DNA from: Octadecabacter algicola
GTDB lineage: Bacteria > Pseudomonadota > Alphaproteobacteria > Rhodobacterales > Rhodobacteraceae
Assembly (NCBI RefSeq): GCF_021532625.1
Contig: NZ_JAKGAR010000002.1
Location: forward strand, 744,001 to 808,000
Direction: 5' to 3'
DNA length: 64,000 nt
Part shown: in pieces, positions 25,715 through 35,286 of the stretch
Layout: the number at the start of each line of letters is the position of its first letter
Numbering within the stretch: the first letter of the stretch is position 1
Translations under genes and position numbers: made by a program
Notes under the pieces: generated by a model
Seen by the model: the letters and a program-made list of their open reading frames with translations, nothing else
Database searches by the model: none
What the model was told of the DNA's origin: nothing

Positions 25715-26368
25715 TTAGGCCCAAAGCACGGCGAGTAGAATCAGGCTTTGCCCACCCCAATAAAGAGCCCAAAGCAGCATCGCTGCGCCGCGCCGCTGAA
25801 CGCCATGGAAAACAAACAGTTCAAACCCGAGAATCGCATCAGATGCGATGAAGAAAAGCGCCCCGACGATTGCCAAACTCAGCGGCCACGTCACAGGCAG
25901 GCCGAGGGCTGACAGGCCCATGAGAATGATAACCCCCGAATAGACCAGCACAGGGCCACGCATCGCGCCAAGGTGTGGCAGGAGGCGCCAGACGATTGTT
26001 GCAGCAGTCGCAACCAACGCCGTACTCACAAGAAGCCGCCAAGGTTCAGCAAAAAGTGGAGTGATCCCGCCGCCCAACTGCCAAAGCAATACAACATAGG
26101 CCAAATGGCCGATCAAAAACGCGATAAGGCCGTAAAGGAAGTTACGCTCGCCATGCCGAGACAGGTACAGATCGCCAAGCGTTCCGAACGCAAGTGCAAG
26201 GGTCAATGCAATCGGGGCCTGCGACAAAAGGCTTATGACAGCTAGTGCCCCGACGGCTGGGATTTTGACGCCACTGCGAACCGAACCTACCGGCACATGA
26301 ACAAAATGCGCCCCATAAGTGAGCGCAGACAAAAGCGAAACAACGCCCAAGATCAGCAAGATTTCCAT
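25715..26368 (-). CDS. YhhN family membrane protein (lysoplasmalogenase-like)
   Basis: A 217-residue protein with about seven or eight hydrophobic helices and the YhhN signature motifs FGTLGDLYL and FFIASDAILGFELF. The animal homologue TMEM86B is a lysoplasmalogenase. The bacterial role is uncertain, and hydrolysis of vinyl-ether or other lysolipids is the best guess. It stands alone between allE and tRNA-Glu. Confidence 0.8.
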   Translation of the reverse strand: MEILLILGVVSLLSALTYGAHFVHVPVGSVRSGVKIPAVGALAVISLLSQAPIALTLALAFGTLGDLYLSRHGERNFLYGLIAFLIGHLAYVVLLWQLGGGITPLFAEPWRLLVSTALVATAATIVWRLLPHLGAMRGPVLVYSGVIILMGLSALGLPVTWPLSLAIVGALFFIASDAILGFELFVFHGVQRRGAAMLLWALYWGGQSLILLAVLWA

Positions 26369-26403
26369 GGGGGATATTTATCTATTTTTCCGGAAAACAC
26401 CAA

Positions 26404-26478
26404 TGGCAGTCCCTAGGGGAATCGAACCCCTCTTTCCAGGTTGAAAACCTGGCGTCCTAACCGATAGACGAAGGGACC
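26404..26478 (-). tRNA. tRNA-Glu (anticodon UUC)
   Basis: Read on the minus strand: acceptor GGTCCCT pairs with AGGGACT, then discriminator G and an encoded CCA. The anticodon stem CCAGG/CCTGG (minus-strand sense) carries loop TTTTCAA, giving anticodon TTC for glutamate. The T-arm GAGGGGTTCGATTCCCCT is intact. It lies downstream of recJ. Confidence 0.97.
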
Positions 26479-26555
26479 GCTCGTTGGTGAGGGCGTATTT
26501 AGGGAAACCTCTTCAGACACGCAAGTAGTTTCTTTGCATAAAATTGCAGAAAGTT

Positions 26556-28322
26556 TCACGAAGCCGGTGCAGCGTCTTCCAGACGCAGTTGTGGGCTCTG
26601 TCGCCCCTGCCATGTGTTGATTTCCAAACGGCCTGCAAGGTGGAACCGCGCGCCGTTATGGCCTTGTAACATTGGGCCTATGGGGCCATCCATCGCGCCA
26701 AAGGCGATCGCGTCAATGCGCGCGGAAATTCCGTCCCCAAAAGTTACCTTTAAGTGGTTCGCGCCAACAACCTTGGTGAAATTGATGGTGCAGTCGGGAA
26801 AGACAAAGCGAGGGGCAGCTGCTCCGGCGCCAAAAGGCCCCGCCTGTTCGATTTGTTCGATAAGTTCGACCGTGGCGGCACCGGGCATGAGCAACCCATC
26901 CACCTTGAGATCAGCTGGCCCGATATCGCCTGCACCTTGTTTGCCAAGCAGTTCAGACAGGCGTTCCATCGCGGCATCAAGTTTATCGCGTGCCACTGTC
27001 AGTCCGGCCGCCATTTTATGCCCGCCGCCCTTGATCAAAAGCCCCTCAGCGGCACAACGCTGAATCGCAGCCCCAAGGTCGATCCCCGTAACAGACCGGC
27101 CAGACCCCTTACCTTCATCCCCATCCATGCCGATCACAATCGCTGGGCGGTTGGTCGCTTCTTTCAAACGAGAGGCAACAATGCCTACAACACCAGGGTG
27201 CCAGCCTTCACCGGCGGCCCAAACGAGAGGGCCAGTTTTGCCGCGTGTTTCAATCTGTTCAAGGGCCATGTCACGAACAGCCGATTCGATGTCGCGGCGT
27301 TCCGTGTTAAGCTGGTCCAGCCTGTCGGCCATGGCTTGTGCTTCGCGAGGATCGGTCGTCGCCAATAGGCGTGCGCCAAGATCAGCCTTGCCAATGCGAC
27401 CGCCCGCGTTAACGCGTGGCCCAAGCAAGAAACCAAGATGGTAGGAACTGGGCGCGGTGTCCATTCGAGCCACATCTGCCAGTGCGGTTATGCCGACCCG
27501 TTGACGCCGTGCCATCACCGTTAGCCCCTGACGAACAAAGGCACGGTTCACCCCAACAAGCGGCGCTACGTCCGCCACAGTGCCGAGCGCCACGAGGTCT
27601 AATAGCGACATCAGATCGGGTGTCTTCTTCCCGGCCTCCCGCAGCTGACGGTTTGCTTCTACCAGTGCGAGAAACACAACACCGGCGGCACAGAGATGGG
27701 CCAGATCGCCGCTTTCATCTTGTCTGTTCGGGTTCACTACAGCCAGCGCATTGGGAAGCGTTTCACCACCCAAATGGTGATCCAGTACGAGGACATCTGC
27801 GCCCTTTGCAGCCTCAATCGGGCCATGAGACAGCGTACCGCAATCGACGCAAATAATAAGGTCATTGTCTTTAGCGAGGGCGGCCATTGCCTCATCGTTG
27901 GGGCCATACCCTTCGTCGATCCGGTCTGGCACATAAAGCGTCGGGCGCAGATCAAAGTTGCGCAACCAATCGATCAACAAAGCGGCAGACGTGCCGCCAT
28001 CAACGTCGTAATCTGCAAAGATCGCTATTCTCTGACGCGCCTGAGCCGCTGCTACAATTCGTGCCGCAGCGGGTTCCATGTCTTTCATGGAACGCGGGTC
28101 CGGCATCAAATCGCGAAGGGTCGGAGCCAGAAACGCGGCCGCCTCAGTCGAGGGAACCCCGCGCCGAACCAGTGTACGACATACAGGAAGCGGTAGGCCG
28201 GTGTCCTGCACCATTGCCTCCGCTAGGCGGTCATCTTCGACACTGGGGCCGACCCAACGGCGGCCAGTACTGGATTCGGAAACATCTAAAAATGCGCGCG
28301 GGGTATTTGGGGTGTCATTCAT
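26556..28322 (-). CDS. recJ: Single-stranded-DNA-specific 5'-3' exonuclease RecJ
   Basis: A 588-residue enzyme of the DHH phosphoesterase family. The metal-binding motif DYDVDG is at residues 104-109 and DHH at 181-183; the DHHA1 domain follows with a GGGHKMAAGLT motif. It degrades single-stranded DNA in RecF-type recombination and mismatch repair. The ATG at 28322 is used: an in-frame start 45 bases upstream has no family support. It is downstream of glpX on the same strand. Confidence 0.95.
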   Translation of the reverse strand: MNDTPNTPRAFLDVSESSTGRRWVGPSVEDDRLAEAMVQDTGLPLPVCRTLVRRGVPSTEAAAFLAPTLRDLMPDPRSMKDMEPAAARIVAAAQARQRIAIFADYDVDGGTSAALLIDWLRNFDLRPTLYVPDRIDEGYGPNDEAMAALAKDNDLIICVDCGTLSHGPIEAAKGADVLVLDHHLGGETLPNALAVVNPNRQDESGDLAHLCAAGVVFLALVEANRQLREAGKKTPDLMSLLDLVALGTVADVAPLVGVNRAFVRQGLTVMARRQRVGITALADVARMDTAPSSYHLGFLLGPRVNAGGRIGKADLGARLLATTDPREAQAMADRLDQLNTERRDIESAVRDMALEQIETRGKTGPLVWAAGEGWHPGVVGIVASRLKEATNRPAIVIGMDGDEGKGSGRSVTGIDLGAAIQRCAAEGLLIKGGGHKMAAGLTVARDKLDAAMERLSELLGKQGAGDIGPADLKVDGLLMPGAATVELIEQIEQAGPFGAGAAAPRFVFPDCTINFTKVVGANHLKVTFGDGISARIDAIAFGAMDGPIGPMLQGHNGARFHLAGRLEINTWQGRQSPQLRLEDAAPAS

Positions 28323-28458
28323 CGTTGCCAACCCTATGCGTGGTTCGCCAGATTCGCCACGCCCCATCTTCAGTGCTTCTCAAAAACACTCGCCGAAGAC
28401 GGCCGGAAATTCATAGAATTTCGGGCCGCCCGCCCGCTGCAAGCGCAGATCGTCAGAT

Positions 28459-29418
28459 TTAAACGGGGTTGCGATATGTCATGCGGCGCACGGAGCCCGT
28501 TTTGGAACGCATCAGGATTGTTTCTGCGGTCAAGAAACCTGGTTCGCGTCTGATGCCCTGCAACAGGGAACCGTCGGTTACGCCTGTCGCAGCAAAGATA
28601 ACATCAGACGTCACCATGTCATCACGTGTGTAAACACGGTCAAAGTTGGTGATGCCGGCCTTTGATGCGCGACCACGTTCATCGTCATTGCGGAACAAGA
28701 GTTTGCCGAACATTTGCCCGCCCATGCATTTCAGTGCCGCAGCCGCCAGAACGCCTTCGGGTGCGCCGCCGCTACCCATGTACATGTCGATGCCTGTGGT
28801 GGCCGATTCAGCGCAGTGCATTACACCAGCAACGTCACCGTCTGTGATCAGACGGATGGCAGCGCCAGTTCCGCGCAGTTCCGCAATCATCGCTTCGTGG
28901 CGGGGACGTTCCAAAACGCAGACTGTGATATCTTCGGTCGAACACCCTTTCGCCGCAGCAAGTGCTGAAACACGTTCACTTGGGGACATGTCCATGGTCA
29001 CGACGCCGTCGCGAAAGCCTGGGCCGATTGCCAGTTTGTCCATGTACACGTCAGGCGCGTGCAACATCGACCCACGTGGGCCCATGGCGATTACAGTCAA
29101 TGCGTTTGGCATGTCTTTTGCGGTGAGTGTCGTGCCTTCCAGCGGGTCCAGCGCAATATCAACACCAGGGCCTTTGCCTGATCCGACCTCTTCGCCGATG
29201 AACAACATCGGTGCTTCGTCGCGTTCGCCTTCGCCGATGACAACCACGCCCGCAATGTCGAGCTTGTTCAGCTGCTCACGCATGGCGTTAACAGCCGCTT
29301 GGTCGGCGGCTTTTTCGTCACCGCGCCCGATGAGGGTCGCGCTGGCCAAGGCCGCGGCTTCGGAAACACGGGCAAGGCCAAGGGAAAGCATACGGTCATT
29401 AAAATCAGCGATTGGCAT
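28459..29418 (-). CDS. glpX: Class II fructose-1,6-bisphosphatase
   Basis: A 319-residue GlpX-type phosphatase. Metal-binding motifs are visible in VVIGEGERDEAPML and DIALDPLEGTTL, and GSGGAPEGVL is in the second half. It dephosphorylates fructose-1,6-bisphosphate in gluconeogenesis, which organic-acid-using marine bacteria need. It sits between an MFS transporter gene and recJ on the same strand. Confidence 0.95.
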   Translation of the reverse strand: MPIADFNDRMLSLGLARVSEAAALASATLIGRGDEKAADQAAVNAMREQLNKLDIAGVVVIGEGERDEAPMLFIGEEVGSGKGPGVDIALDPLEGTTLTAKDMPNALTVIAMGPRGSMLHAPDVYMDKLAIGPGFRDGVVTMDMSPSERVSALAAAKGCSTEDITVCVLERPRHEAMIAELRGTGAAIRLITDGDVAGVMHCAESATTGIDMYMGSGGAPEGVLAAAALKCMGGQMFGKLLFRNDDERGRASKAGITNFDRVYTRDDMVTSDVIFAATGVTDGSLLQGIRREPGFLTAETILMRSKTGSVRRMTYRNPV

Positions 29419-29499
29419 GAAAAGATCCTTTGTTTGTTCCTGTCGGCTTATCGGGTTGCCTTGGGCAGATGCAACACTGGGAGCGCTAACATCTGGCGG

Positions 29500-30720
29500 C
29501 TATTTCGCGGGCGCCTCAATTTCGATCCTGCGTGCCGCAATCGCGAGGCCAATCAGGGCGATTAGGCCAATCAACACAGCCACGCTTAGGATGGCTCGGA
29601 TGTCCGCATAGGGCAGTTGCCCTGCGTCGTTTGCATTGATCGCACCGATCCATAATGCGGATGCAAAGGCCAATCTCCCCACGAAGCTTTTGAGAGACAA
29701 CCAAGTGGCGCGGCTGTCGTCGCTCAGCAACGGCTGGATGCGTCCCAAGATGAATGGGCGTGACAAGGCATCTGGCACCATGCGCAGCATTAGAAAGACC
29801 AACACGATGGCACTTTCGGTTAGAGCCATGACGCCGGATATCGCGATTTGCAGGCCAAAGGCGGCCAACAAAAGAAGGGGGAGGCCGAACGCGCGGCGCA
29901 GCCGCAGGGCGAACAATGATGCTAAGACGGAAACCCCCATCATGAAGGCCGTGATGACCCCGCTGACCAACGGCGCGGATGCGGCAAAGCCGATGTCATT
30001 TAGGGCCGCTAGAATAAAGGGTTGGCCAAACACAAATGGCAAATGGCTGAACCCATACATCAACACGGTGAGTACAAAGAACCACATCAAGATCGGATTG
30101 CGAACGTTCGACCCAAGATGAGAAACGCGCAAAAGCTCCGCGCCTTCGGCCATGGCCGTTTTGCGCGGTGGTTCGACAAATCGAAATGTGACCCAGATCA
30201 GGCCCATCAAGGCGACTGCGCTGGCCCCGAACGGCAAAGTCGGCGAGATTAGCGCCATTGCGCCGCCCGCGACCGCAGACACGGCGAGGGCAATGAAGGA
30301 ATACCGCCACGCGATTACTTCTTGGCTTTCAACCTCATCTGACCGGTCTATCGCGGCTAGACTTTCATAAAGCATGGCTTCATCCGTGCCGCTTGCAAAA
30401 GCAGCGCCCATACCGATCAAGACTTGCCCGAAAGCGAAAACTGCAAAACTGTCGCCAATCGCCAGCAACGCTGTGCCTGCAACGGCCGCGCAGGCGCTGG
30501 CGATCAGCGTAAACCTGCGACCCAGTCGATCCGACATATAACCGGACGGAACTTCGAGAAGGGTCGTAGCAACGTCATACACGGCATAGAGCAAAATAGC
30601 TTGAGCGCCGGACAGGACGTCCTGAAAATACAGAAACCAAACAGCTTGCCAAAAGGTCAAGCTGCGCAGGAAACGTGACCAGCGATAGAGCGTTATATTG
30701 CGGGCAAGGGCGGTCTTCAT
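29500..30720 (-). CDS. Major facilitator superfamily transporter
   Basis: A 406-residue protein with about 12 hydrophobic segments. The MFS loop 2-3 motif appears as GYMSDRLGRRFTL at residues about 61-73. The substrate is unknown. It sits between hom and glpX on the same strand. A gap of about 80 bases separates it from glpX and 31 bases from hom, so cotranscription with hom is possible. Confidence 0.8.
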   Translation of the reverse strand: MKTALARNITLYRWSRFLRSLTFWQAVWFLYFQDVLSGAQAILLYAVYDVATTLLEVPSGYMSDRLGRRFTLIASACAAVAGTALLAIGDSFAVFAFGQVLIGMGAAFASGTDEAMLYESLAAIDRSDEVESQEVIAWRYSFIALAVSAVAGGAMALISPTLPFGASAVALMGLIWVTFRFVEPPRKTAMAEGAELLRVSHLGSNVRNPILMWFFVLTVLMYGFSHLPFVFGQPFILAALNDIGFAASAPLVSGVITAFMMGVSVLASLFALRLRRAFGLPLLLLAAFGLQIAISGVMALTESAIVLVFLMLRMVPDALSRPFILGRIQPLLSDDSRATWLSLKSFVGRLAFASALWIGAINANDAGQLPYADIRAILSVAVLIGLIALIGLAIAARRIEIEAPAK

Positions 30721-30751
30721 GCCCTTACACTATCAGTAAATCGCGCGACCG

Positions 30752-32038
30752 CTATTCGACTTCTTCGATACGAATAGCAACGGGGTCACCCTGCACGACA
30801 GATTTGTCCATTGCAGCCAGCGCTTCGTCCAAGGCTGTGCGCGTTACTTTGTGGGTCACAATCAATACCGGTGCTGCCGTGTCGGCATGGCCGTACTGGC
30901 GCATACGGTCGATAGAGACGCCCGCATCACCCAAGACCGCAGCAACTTTTGCAAGGGCTCCCGGTTTGTCGACGAGCTGGAAACGCAGATAGTAGGGCGC
31001 GGGAACGGCTGCTTTCGCAGGGCGCGCCTTACGCAGGGTTGTCGCTGGCTGGCCAAAGGTCGCGAGACGCAAACCACGTGCGATATCGATTACATCAGAC
31101 ATTACTGCACTGGCGGTTGGGCCTTCGCCCGCTCCCGCGCCGCGCAATACGATTTGGCCTACGCTGTCGCCTTCGATGACCACCATATTGGTGCCACCTT
31201 CGAGTTGACCAAGCGGTGAGCTGGCAGGGACGAGGCATGGGGACATGCGCTGTTCAAGGCCGCGGCCTGTCATCTGGGCTACTCCAAGCAATTTGATACG
31301 GAAGCCCATGTCGTGGGCCGCATCGATGTCCTCAAGGGTGATCGCCTGAATGCCTTCAAGTTCAACCGCGTCGAAATCAACTTGCGTGCCAAATGCCACC
31401 GAGGACAGCAGCGCCAGTTTGTGACCAGCATCAATGCCACCCACATCCAGATTTGGGTCTGCTTCGAGGTAGCCGAGTTTATCTGCTTCATCAAACAGCG
31501 CATTGTAGCCCTGACGGGTCGCCTGCATCTGGGTGAGGATGTAGTTGCAGGTGCCGTTCATGACACCCATTACGCGGGAAACATCGTTGCCCGCCAGACC
31601 CTCGGTAAGGGCTTTCATCACAGGGATACCGCCAGCAACGGCGGCCTCATAACGGATGACTTTGCCTGCGGCTTCGGCGGCTTCGGCCAAGGCCTGACCA
31701 TGGTGGGCGAGCATGGCTTTGTTTGCGGTGACTACGTCTTTGCCTGCTGCGATGGCTGCTTCTGTTGCATCTTTGGCAGGGCCTTCGTCGCCCCCCATAA
31801 GTTCAACAAACACATCAACGTCGTCGCGTTTCGCCAGCGCTACAGGGTCGTCTTCCCACGCGTAATCGCCCAGCGGCACACCGCGGTCTTTGTCTTTGGA
31901 GCGCGCGGACACGGCGGAAATTGTAATGGCGCGTCCAGTTCGTGCTTCAAGCAGTGCTGCGTGCTGGCGAATGATACGCACAACGCCCACGCCAACAGTT
32001 CCTAGGCCAGCGATACCAAGACGAAGAGGAGTGGTCAT
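30752..32038 (-). CDS. hom: Homoserine dehydrogenase
   Basis: A 428-residue enzyme of the threonine/methionine pathway reducing aspartate semialdehyde to homoserine. The N-terminal NAD(P) motif GIAGLGTVGVGV, the catalytic-domain NGTCNYILTQM, and a C-terminal ACT domain (about residues 345-428, starting near RFQLVDKPGALAKV) are present. The ACT domain suggests feedback control by threonine. The ATG at 32038 gives the family N-terminus; an in-frame start 30 bases upstream is rejected. Confidence 0.96.
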   Translation of the reverse strand: MTTPLRLGIAGLGTVGVGVVRIIRQHAALLEARTGRAITISAVSARSKDKDRGVPLGDYAWEDDPVALAKRDDVDVFVELMGGDEGPAKDATEAAIAAGKDVVTANKAMLAHHGQALAEAAEAAGKVIRYEAAVAGGIPVMKALTEGLAGNDVSRVMGVMNGTCNYILTQMQATRQGYNALFDEADKLGYLEADPNLDVGGIDAGHKLALLSSVAFGTQVDFDAVELEGIQAITLEDIDAAHDMGFRIKLLGVAQMTGRGLEQRMSPCLVPASSPLGQLEGGTNMVVIEGDSVGQIVLRGAGAGEGPTASAVMSDVIDIARGLRLATFGQPATTLRKARPAKAAVPAPYYLRFQLVDKPGALAKVAAVLGDAGVSIDRMRQYGHADTAAPVLIVTHKVTRTALDEALAAMDKSVVQGDPVAIRIEEVE

Positions 32039-32109
32039 AACGGGCGTCCTTTTAAGAAAATTGGCCAAAGCGGTGATTTACAGCCTGTTAGCGCGAGCGC
32101 GACAAGACT

Positions 32110-32388
32110 TCAACGCACACCGCGCAGCATTCTCGCGCGAATGGCAGGTGCAATTACGGGCCCACGCAAGCCAGCTGCGCGCGTGCGCAGGTTAGCAAGA
32201 CGCGGCGAAAGTTCTGTTTCGACCTCGGCGGCGCCCTGATCAGCGGCTTCTGCTTGCAATAAAAGGGGTCCAAGGGGGATCAAGTCCGGTGTTGCGCCCT
32301 GCGCCAGCTCGGGCGCGATTGTGCCGTCAAGCTCCGGAAATTGGGTGCAAGCGGACAGGGTAATCAACAAGAAAGCAGTCAGGCGCAT
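32110..32388 (-). CDS. Small lipoprotein upstream of hom
   Basis: A 92-residue protein with a signal peptide and lipobox (LLITLSAC, Cys about 14), so it should be acylated and held in the envelope. The mature part is rich in Ala, Leu and Arg and ends with a basic stretch (RARMLRGVR). No domain is recognised. It lies 71 bases before hom on the same strand. Confidence 0.6.
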   Translation of the reverse strand: MRLTAFLLITLSACTQFPELDGTIAPELAQGATPDLIPLGPLLLQAEAADQGAAEVETELSPRLANLRTRAAGLRGPVIAPAIRARMLRGVR

Positions 32389-32614
32389 AAGGTATCCGAT
32401 AAAGTTGGCGCGACCATAGATGTGCGCGTGCGTGTGAACAAGGTGCGCAGTCGTTATGCGGCGCGGCTTCGCCGCACGTTATTTTAGGTGTGTGCGGCAA
32501 ATGTGAGCCCTTCGCGGTTTGCGGATTAATTTGTGGCAAGGGTGCGAAAAGTCGCGTTTAGAGCAGACGTGACGCAGGTGGCACTGGAGCAATGGGAAAA
32601 CAGGAGAGGTGACG
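32389..32614. other. Divergent gap before the beta-hydroxyacid dehydrogenase gene
   Basis: About 226 bases with no gene. It contains a GC-rich palindrome (TGCGGCG and CGCCGCA around 32457-32477) and should hold the promoters of both flanking genes. Confidence 0.4.
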
Positions 32615-33559
32615 ATGAAAGTTGGATTTATTGGATTGGGATCCGTTGGCGGAAAGCTCGCGGGATCTATCTTGCGCAACGGATTTGATCTGCGTGTGCA
32701 TGATCTTGATGCAGATGCGGTCGCTGGGTTTGTAGCACGAGGTGCGAAGGATGGCGGATCTCCTGCGCGAGTGATGGCCGATAGTGATGTTGTCATTACC
32801 TGCTTGCCGTCGCCAGCGGCTTGCGGCGCCGTCGTTTCGGCGATGATGCCCGAAGTTCGTGCCGGCAAAATCTGGATGGAAATGTCGACCACGGATGCAA
32901 GCGAGGTTCAACGTTTGGCAGCCGACGTGCGCGCTAAGGGTGGGATGGCCGTTGATTGCCCCGTGTCGGGTGGGTGTCACCGCGCGGCGACGGGCAACAT
33001 TTCGATTTTCGCAGGCTGTGATCGGGACACTTTTGAAACTGTTCTTCCTTTGCTGACGACATTGGGGCGTCGGGTTTTGCATACAGGTGACGTCGGTTCG
33101 GCGAGTACGTTGAAGGTGATGACGAACTATCTAGCGACGGCGAATTTGCTAACCGTTTGCGAGGCCATGGTAACAATGAAGGCGGCGGGTATGGATTTGG
33201 CAACAACCTATGAGGCAATCAAGATTTCGAGTGGTACGTCTTTTGTACATGAGACAGAAAGCCAAGTCATTTTGAATGGCAGCCGCGATATCGGTTTTTC
33301 CATGGGGCTAGTTAAAAAAGACATCGGTTTGTTCCAGCAAATTGCCGAAGACCACGATGTTCCCTTGGAAATTAGCCCGATGATGGTGGAAATTTTTGAA
33401 GAGGGGATCGAACGCTACGGGTTTGACGCGCAGTCAGATGACATCATCAAGCGCCTAGAAGAACCGACCGGACTCGATATCACGGCACCGGGTTTTCCAG
33501 CTGTGATGGTCGATGATGAACCTGAAGAACCGGGTTATGAGGTCGTGCCGCCGCGCTAA
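32615..33559 (+). CDS. NAD(P)-dependent beta-hydroxyacid dehydrogenase
   Basis: A 314-residue member of the 3-hydroxyisobutyrate dehydrogenase family. The N-terminal FIGLGSVGGKLA motif binds NAD(P), CPVSGG lies in the substrate domain, and the probable catalytic Lys is in STLKVMTNYL. Relatives reduce or oxidise 3-hydroxyisobutyrate, tartronate semialdehyde or sulfolactaldehyde; which applies here is unclear. The ATG at 32615 has AGGAGAGG just upstream. It stands as a single gene, followed by a small membrane protein gene. Confidence 0.85.
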   Translation: MKVGFIGLGSVGGKLAGSILRNGFDLRVHDLDADAVAGFVARGAKDGGSPARVMADSDVVITCLPSPAACGAVVSAMMPEVRAGKIWMEMSTTDASEVQRLAADVRAKGGMAVDCPVSGGCHRAATGNISIFAGCDRDTFETVLPLLTTLGRRVLHTGDVGSASTLKVMTNYLATANLLTVCEAMVTMKAAGMDLATTYEAIKISSGTSFVHETESQVILNGSRDIGFSMGLVKKDIGLFQQIAEDHDVPLEISPMMVEIFEEGIERYGFDAQSDDIIKRLEEPTGLDITAPGFPAVMVDDEPEEPGYEVVPPR

Positions 33560-33614
33560 TCGCTTTTCTTGCGCGCCTTGCAGCTTTAAAGGGGGGCGAC
33601 CAATAGGAGCACGT

Positions 33615-34082
33615 ATGTCAGAACAAGCCCCCATCGCGACCCTTTCTGCCTCGGCTGGACGTCGAATTTTTGCTTATGCAGCGGTCTTTGGCCTTGGCGC
33701 TTTGTTGATCTTACTGGCGTTCAAACAGCCGCCCTCATTTGGATGGCAATTGTTCCTTGTCCTGCTTGGTGCAGGAGCATTGGTCGTTGCAGAACGTCTG
33801 CGTCGCGCGACCTTGGTCGGATTGGTTCTTACTGAAACTGACCTGCGCGATACGACGGGTCATGTCCTGACGCGGCTTGATAACATTGCAGCGATTGACC
33901 GTGGTGCATTCGCTTTCAAACCGTCACACGGTTTTGTTTTACGACTTCGCGAAAGTGGCGAACGTGCATGGGCACCTGGCCTTTGGTGGCGGTATTCAAA
34001 GCGCATCGGTGTGGGGGGCGTTACGCCGTCTGGTTCGGCACGCTTTATGGCCGAACAAATCGCGCTTCGCGTTCAGCGATAA
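33615..34082 (+). CDS. Small membrane protein with possible PH-like domain
   Basis: A 155-residue protein with two hydrophobic helices (residues about 17-37 and 42-60) and a soluble C-terminal part with alternating strands (LVLTETDLRD, FVLRLRESGE, GLWWRYSKRIGVGGV) like bacterial PH-like domains. That likeness is structural inference; I do not recognise the family. The ATG at 33615 is preceded by AGGAG. It follows the dehydrogenase gene by 55 bases. Confidence 0.6.
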   Translation: MSEQAPIATLSASAGRRIFAYAAVFGLGALLILLAFKQPPSFGWQLFLVLLGAGALVVAERLRRATLVGLVLTETDLRDTTGHVLTRLDNIAAIDRGAFAFKPSHGFVLRLRESGERAWAPGLWWRYSKRIGVGGVTPSGSARFMAEQIALRVQR

Positions 34083-34104
34083 ACACGCCGGACCAATCTA
34101 TCGG

Positions 34105-34704
34105 TTAGCTATCGCCTGGGCAGATACGACCGCTGTTCGTGCCGTTAACGCTGTAACAAAGATTGTTTGGCGACCAACGGTGGCGGGTGTAGCTGATGTT
34201 CTTAAAGGTGAACCCTTCGAGGCCGATTGCGTAGTAGGGGTTAAAGTCCACTGATGTCTGAACCACGATAAGAATTTCGTTGTTCGGCATGATCGGGATC
34301 TCACTTTTCACCAAACCAATTGTCGCAATTGGGGTGTCATCGTAGTCACTTCCGCCACCTTTGGCACGGGACCAAACAACATTATGCGTGTCTGTATCTG
34401 CATCGTATTCGATTACGCTGACGCGCAAACGTGTCAGGTTTGGAGACGACGTAAGGAAACGGTGCATCAGCCATGTATTCGTCATGAACGTATTGGTGAT
34501 GTAGTCCGTCTCACGGCTGATAGAGTCCGCGATGGTGTAGTTGGCCTTGAGGTTGATTGACTGATTTCGGAATGCGTCAAAGAAGACGAACGTCGCCAAA
34601 ACAACCGTAAACAGCGTTGGGAACATGATAACAGATTCAATAACGACAGACCCGTCTTCGTTGCGACGAAGCTTTGCTAGGCTGTTTTTGATGAACTTCA
34701 ACAT
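34105..34704 (-). CDS. TadE-like pilus/secretion pseudopilin protein (second)
   Basis: A 199-residue protein with a short basic N-terminus (MLKFIKNSLAKLRR), then NEDGSVVIESVIMFP and a single hydrophobic helix, the plan of TadE/TadF pseudopilins. The rest is expected outside the inner membrane and has a Cys pair (NNLCYSV, RICPGDS) that may form a disulfide. It is the third gene of a minus-strand trio with the two genes upstream. No Tad secretion machinery is nearby. Confidence 0.75.
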   Translation of the reverse strand: MLKFIKNSLAKLRRNEDGSVVIESVIMFPTLFTVVLATFVFFDAFRNQSINLKANYTIADSISRETDYITNTFMTNTWLMHRFLTSSPNLTRLRVSVIEYDADTDTHNVVWSRAKGGGSDYDDTPIATIGLVKSEIPIMPNNEILIVVQTSVDFNPYYAIGLEGFTFKNISYTRHRWSPNNLCYSVNGTNSGRICPGDS

Positions 34705-34705
34705 G

Positions 34706-35275
34706 TTAAATAGGCTCCATGACAAAGGCTGACGTCGCAACAAGGCGGTAGTAGCCGGGGTCATTGTCGTTCATGCGCGACAGAAACCAGCCCAAGGCAG
34801 AATCTGGGAACATAGGAGCAGCGCGGGCGCAGGCGCGCACGATCATCATTTGGTTTGGCAGACCATTGTCAAAACCAATCGGGCGCGCAAAGGGGTCAGA
34901 ACTATCGACACATTCTGGAACAGGGTCCACCTTGCCTGCACCGACACCATTGGTCACGCGCAAGTCGACAGTAACCATCTCGAGGCGCATTCTCTCGGTG
35001 CATTCAGGGATAAGGCCAGCGGCATTGCACACCATGACTTTCAAGTCGTCCTCGTCGATGTGATTACCTGTGTTCAAACGGACTTCGCGAATAGCCATGT
35101 CCAAGCCGCGTTCAAGCATCACGTGACGAGTCGTCAACAGCCCGAGTTCGAACGCCGAAATTGTCAGGACCATGAACGGAATGAACATGATGCAGAATTC
35201 GATCGTTGGTCCGCCGTCTTCGCCACGGCGGAACCCCCGAAGGAAACGTCCTATCGACTTGAAACCATGTGTCAT
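34706..35275 (-). CDS. TadE-like pilus/secretion pseudopilin protein (first)
   Basis: A 189-residue protein with N-terminal basic residues, GEDGGPTIEFCIMFIPF and one hydrophobic helix, as in TadE-like proteins. The ectodomain contains several cysteines (VCNAAGLIPEC, VPECVD, RACARAAP). The ATG at 35275 follows AAGGA; a GTG one codon upstream is less likely. The next gene starts one base before this stop, and the TadG-like gene ends 11 bases before the start, so all three form one operon. Confidence 0.75.
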   Translation of the reverse strand: MTHGFKSIGRFLRGFRRGEDGGPTIEFCIMFIPFMVLTISAFELGLLTTRHVMLERGLDMAIREVRLNTGNHIDEDDLKVMVCNAAGLIPECTERMRLEMVTVDLRVTNGVGAGKVDPVPECVDSSDPFARPIGFDNGLPNQMMIVRACARAAPMFPDSALGWFLSRMNDNDPGYYRLVATSAFVMEPI

Positions 35276-35286
35276 CACAGTGGTCC

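Noticed and set aside
32457-32477. GC-rich palindrome TGCGGCG/CGCCGCA as a terminator or operator
   Set aside because: It has no T-tract, is only seven pairs long and GC-rich palindromes of this size occur by chance; left as a note only.
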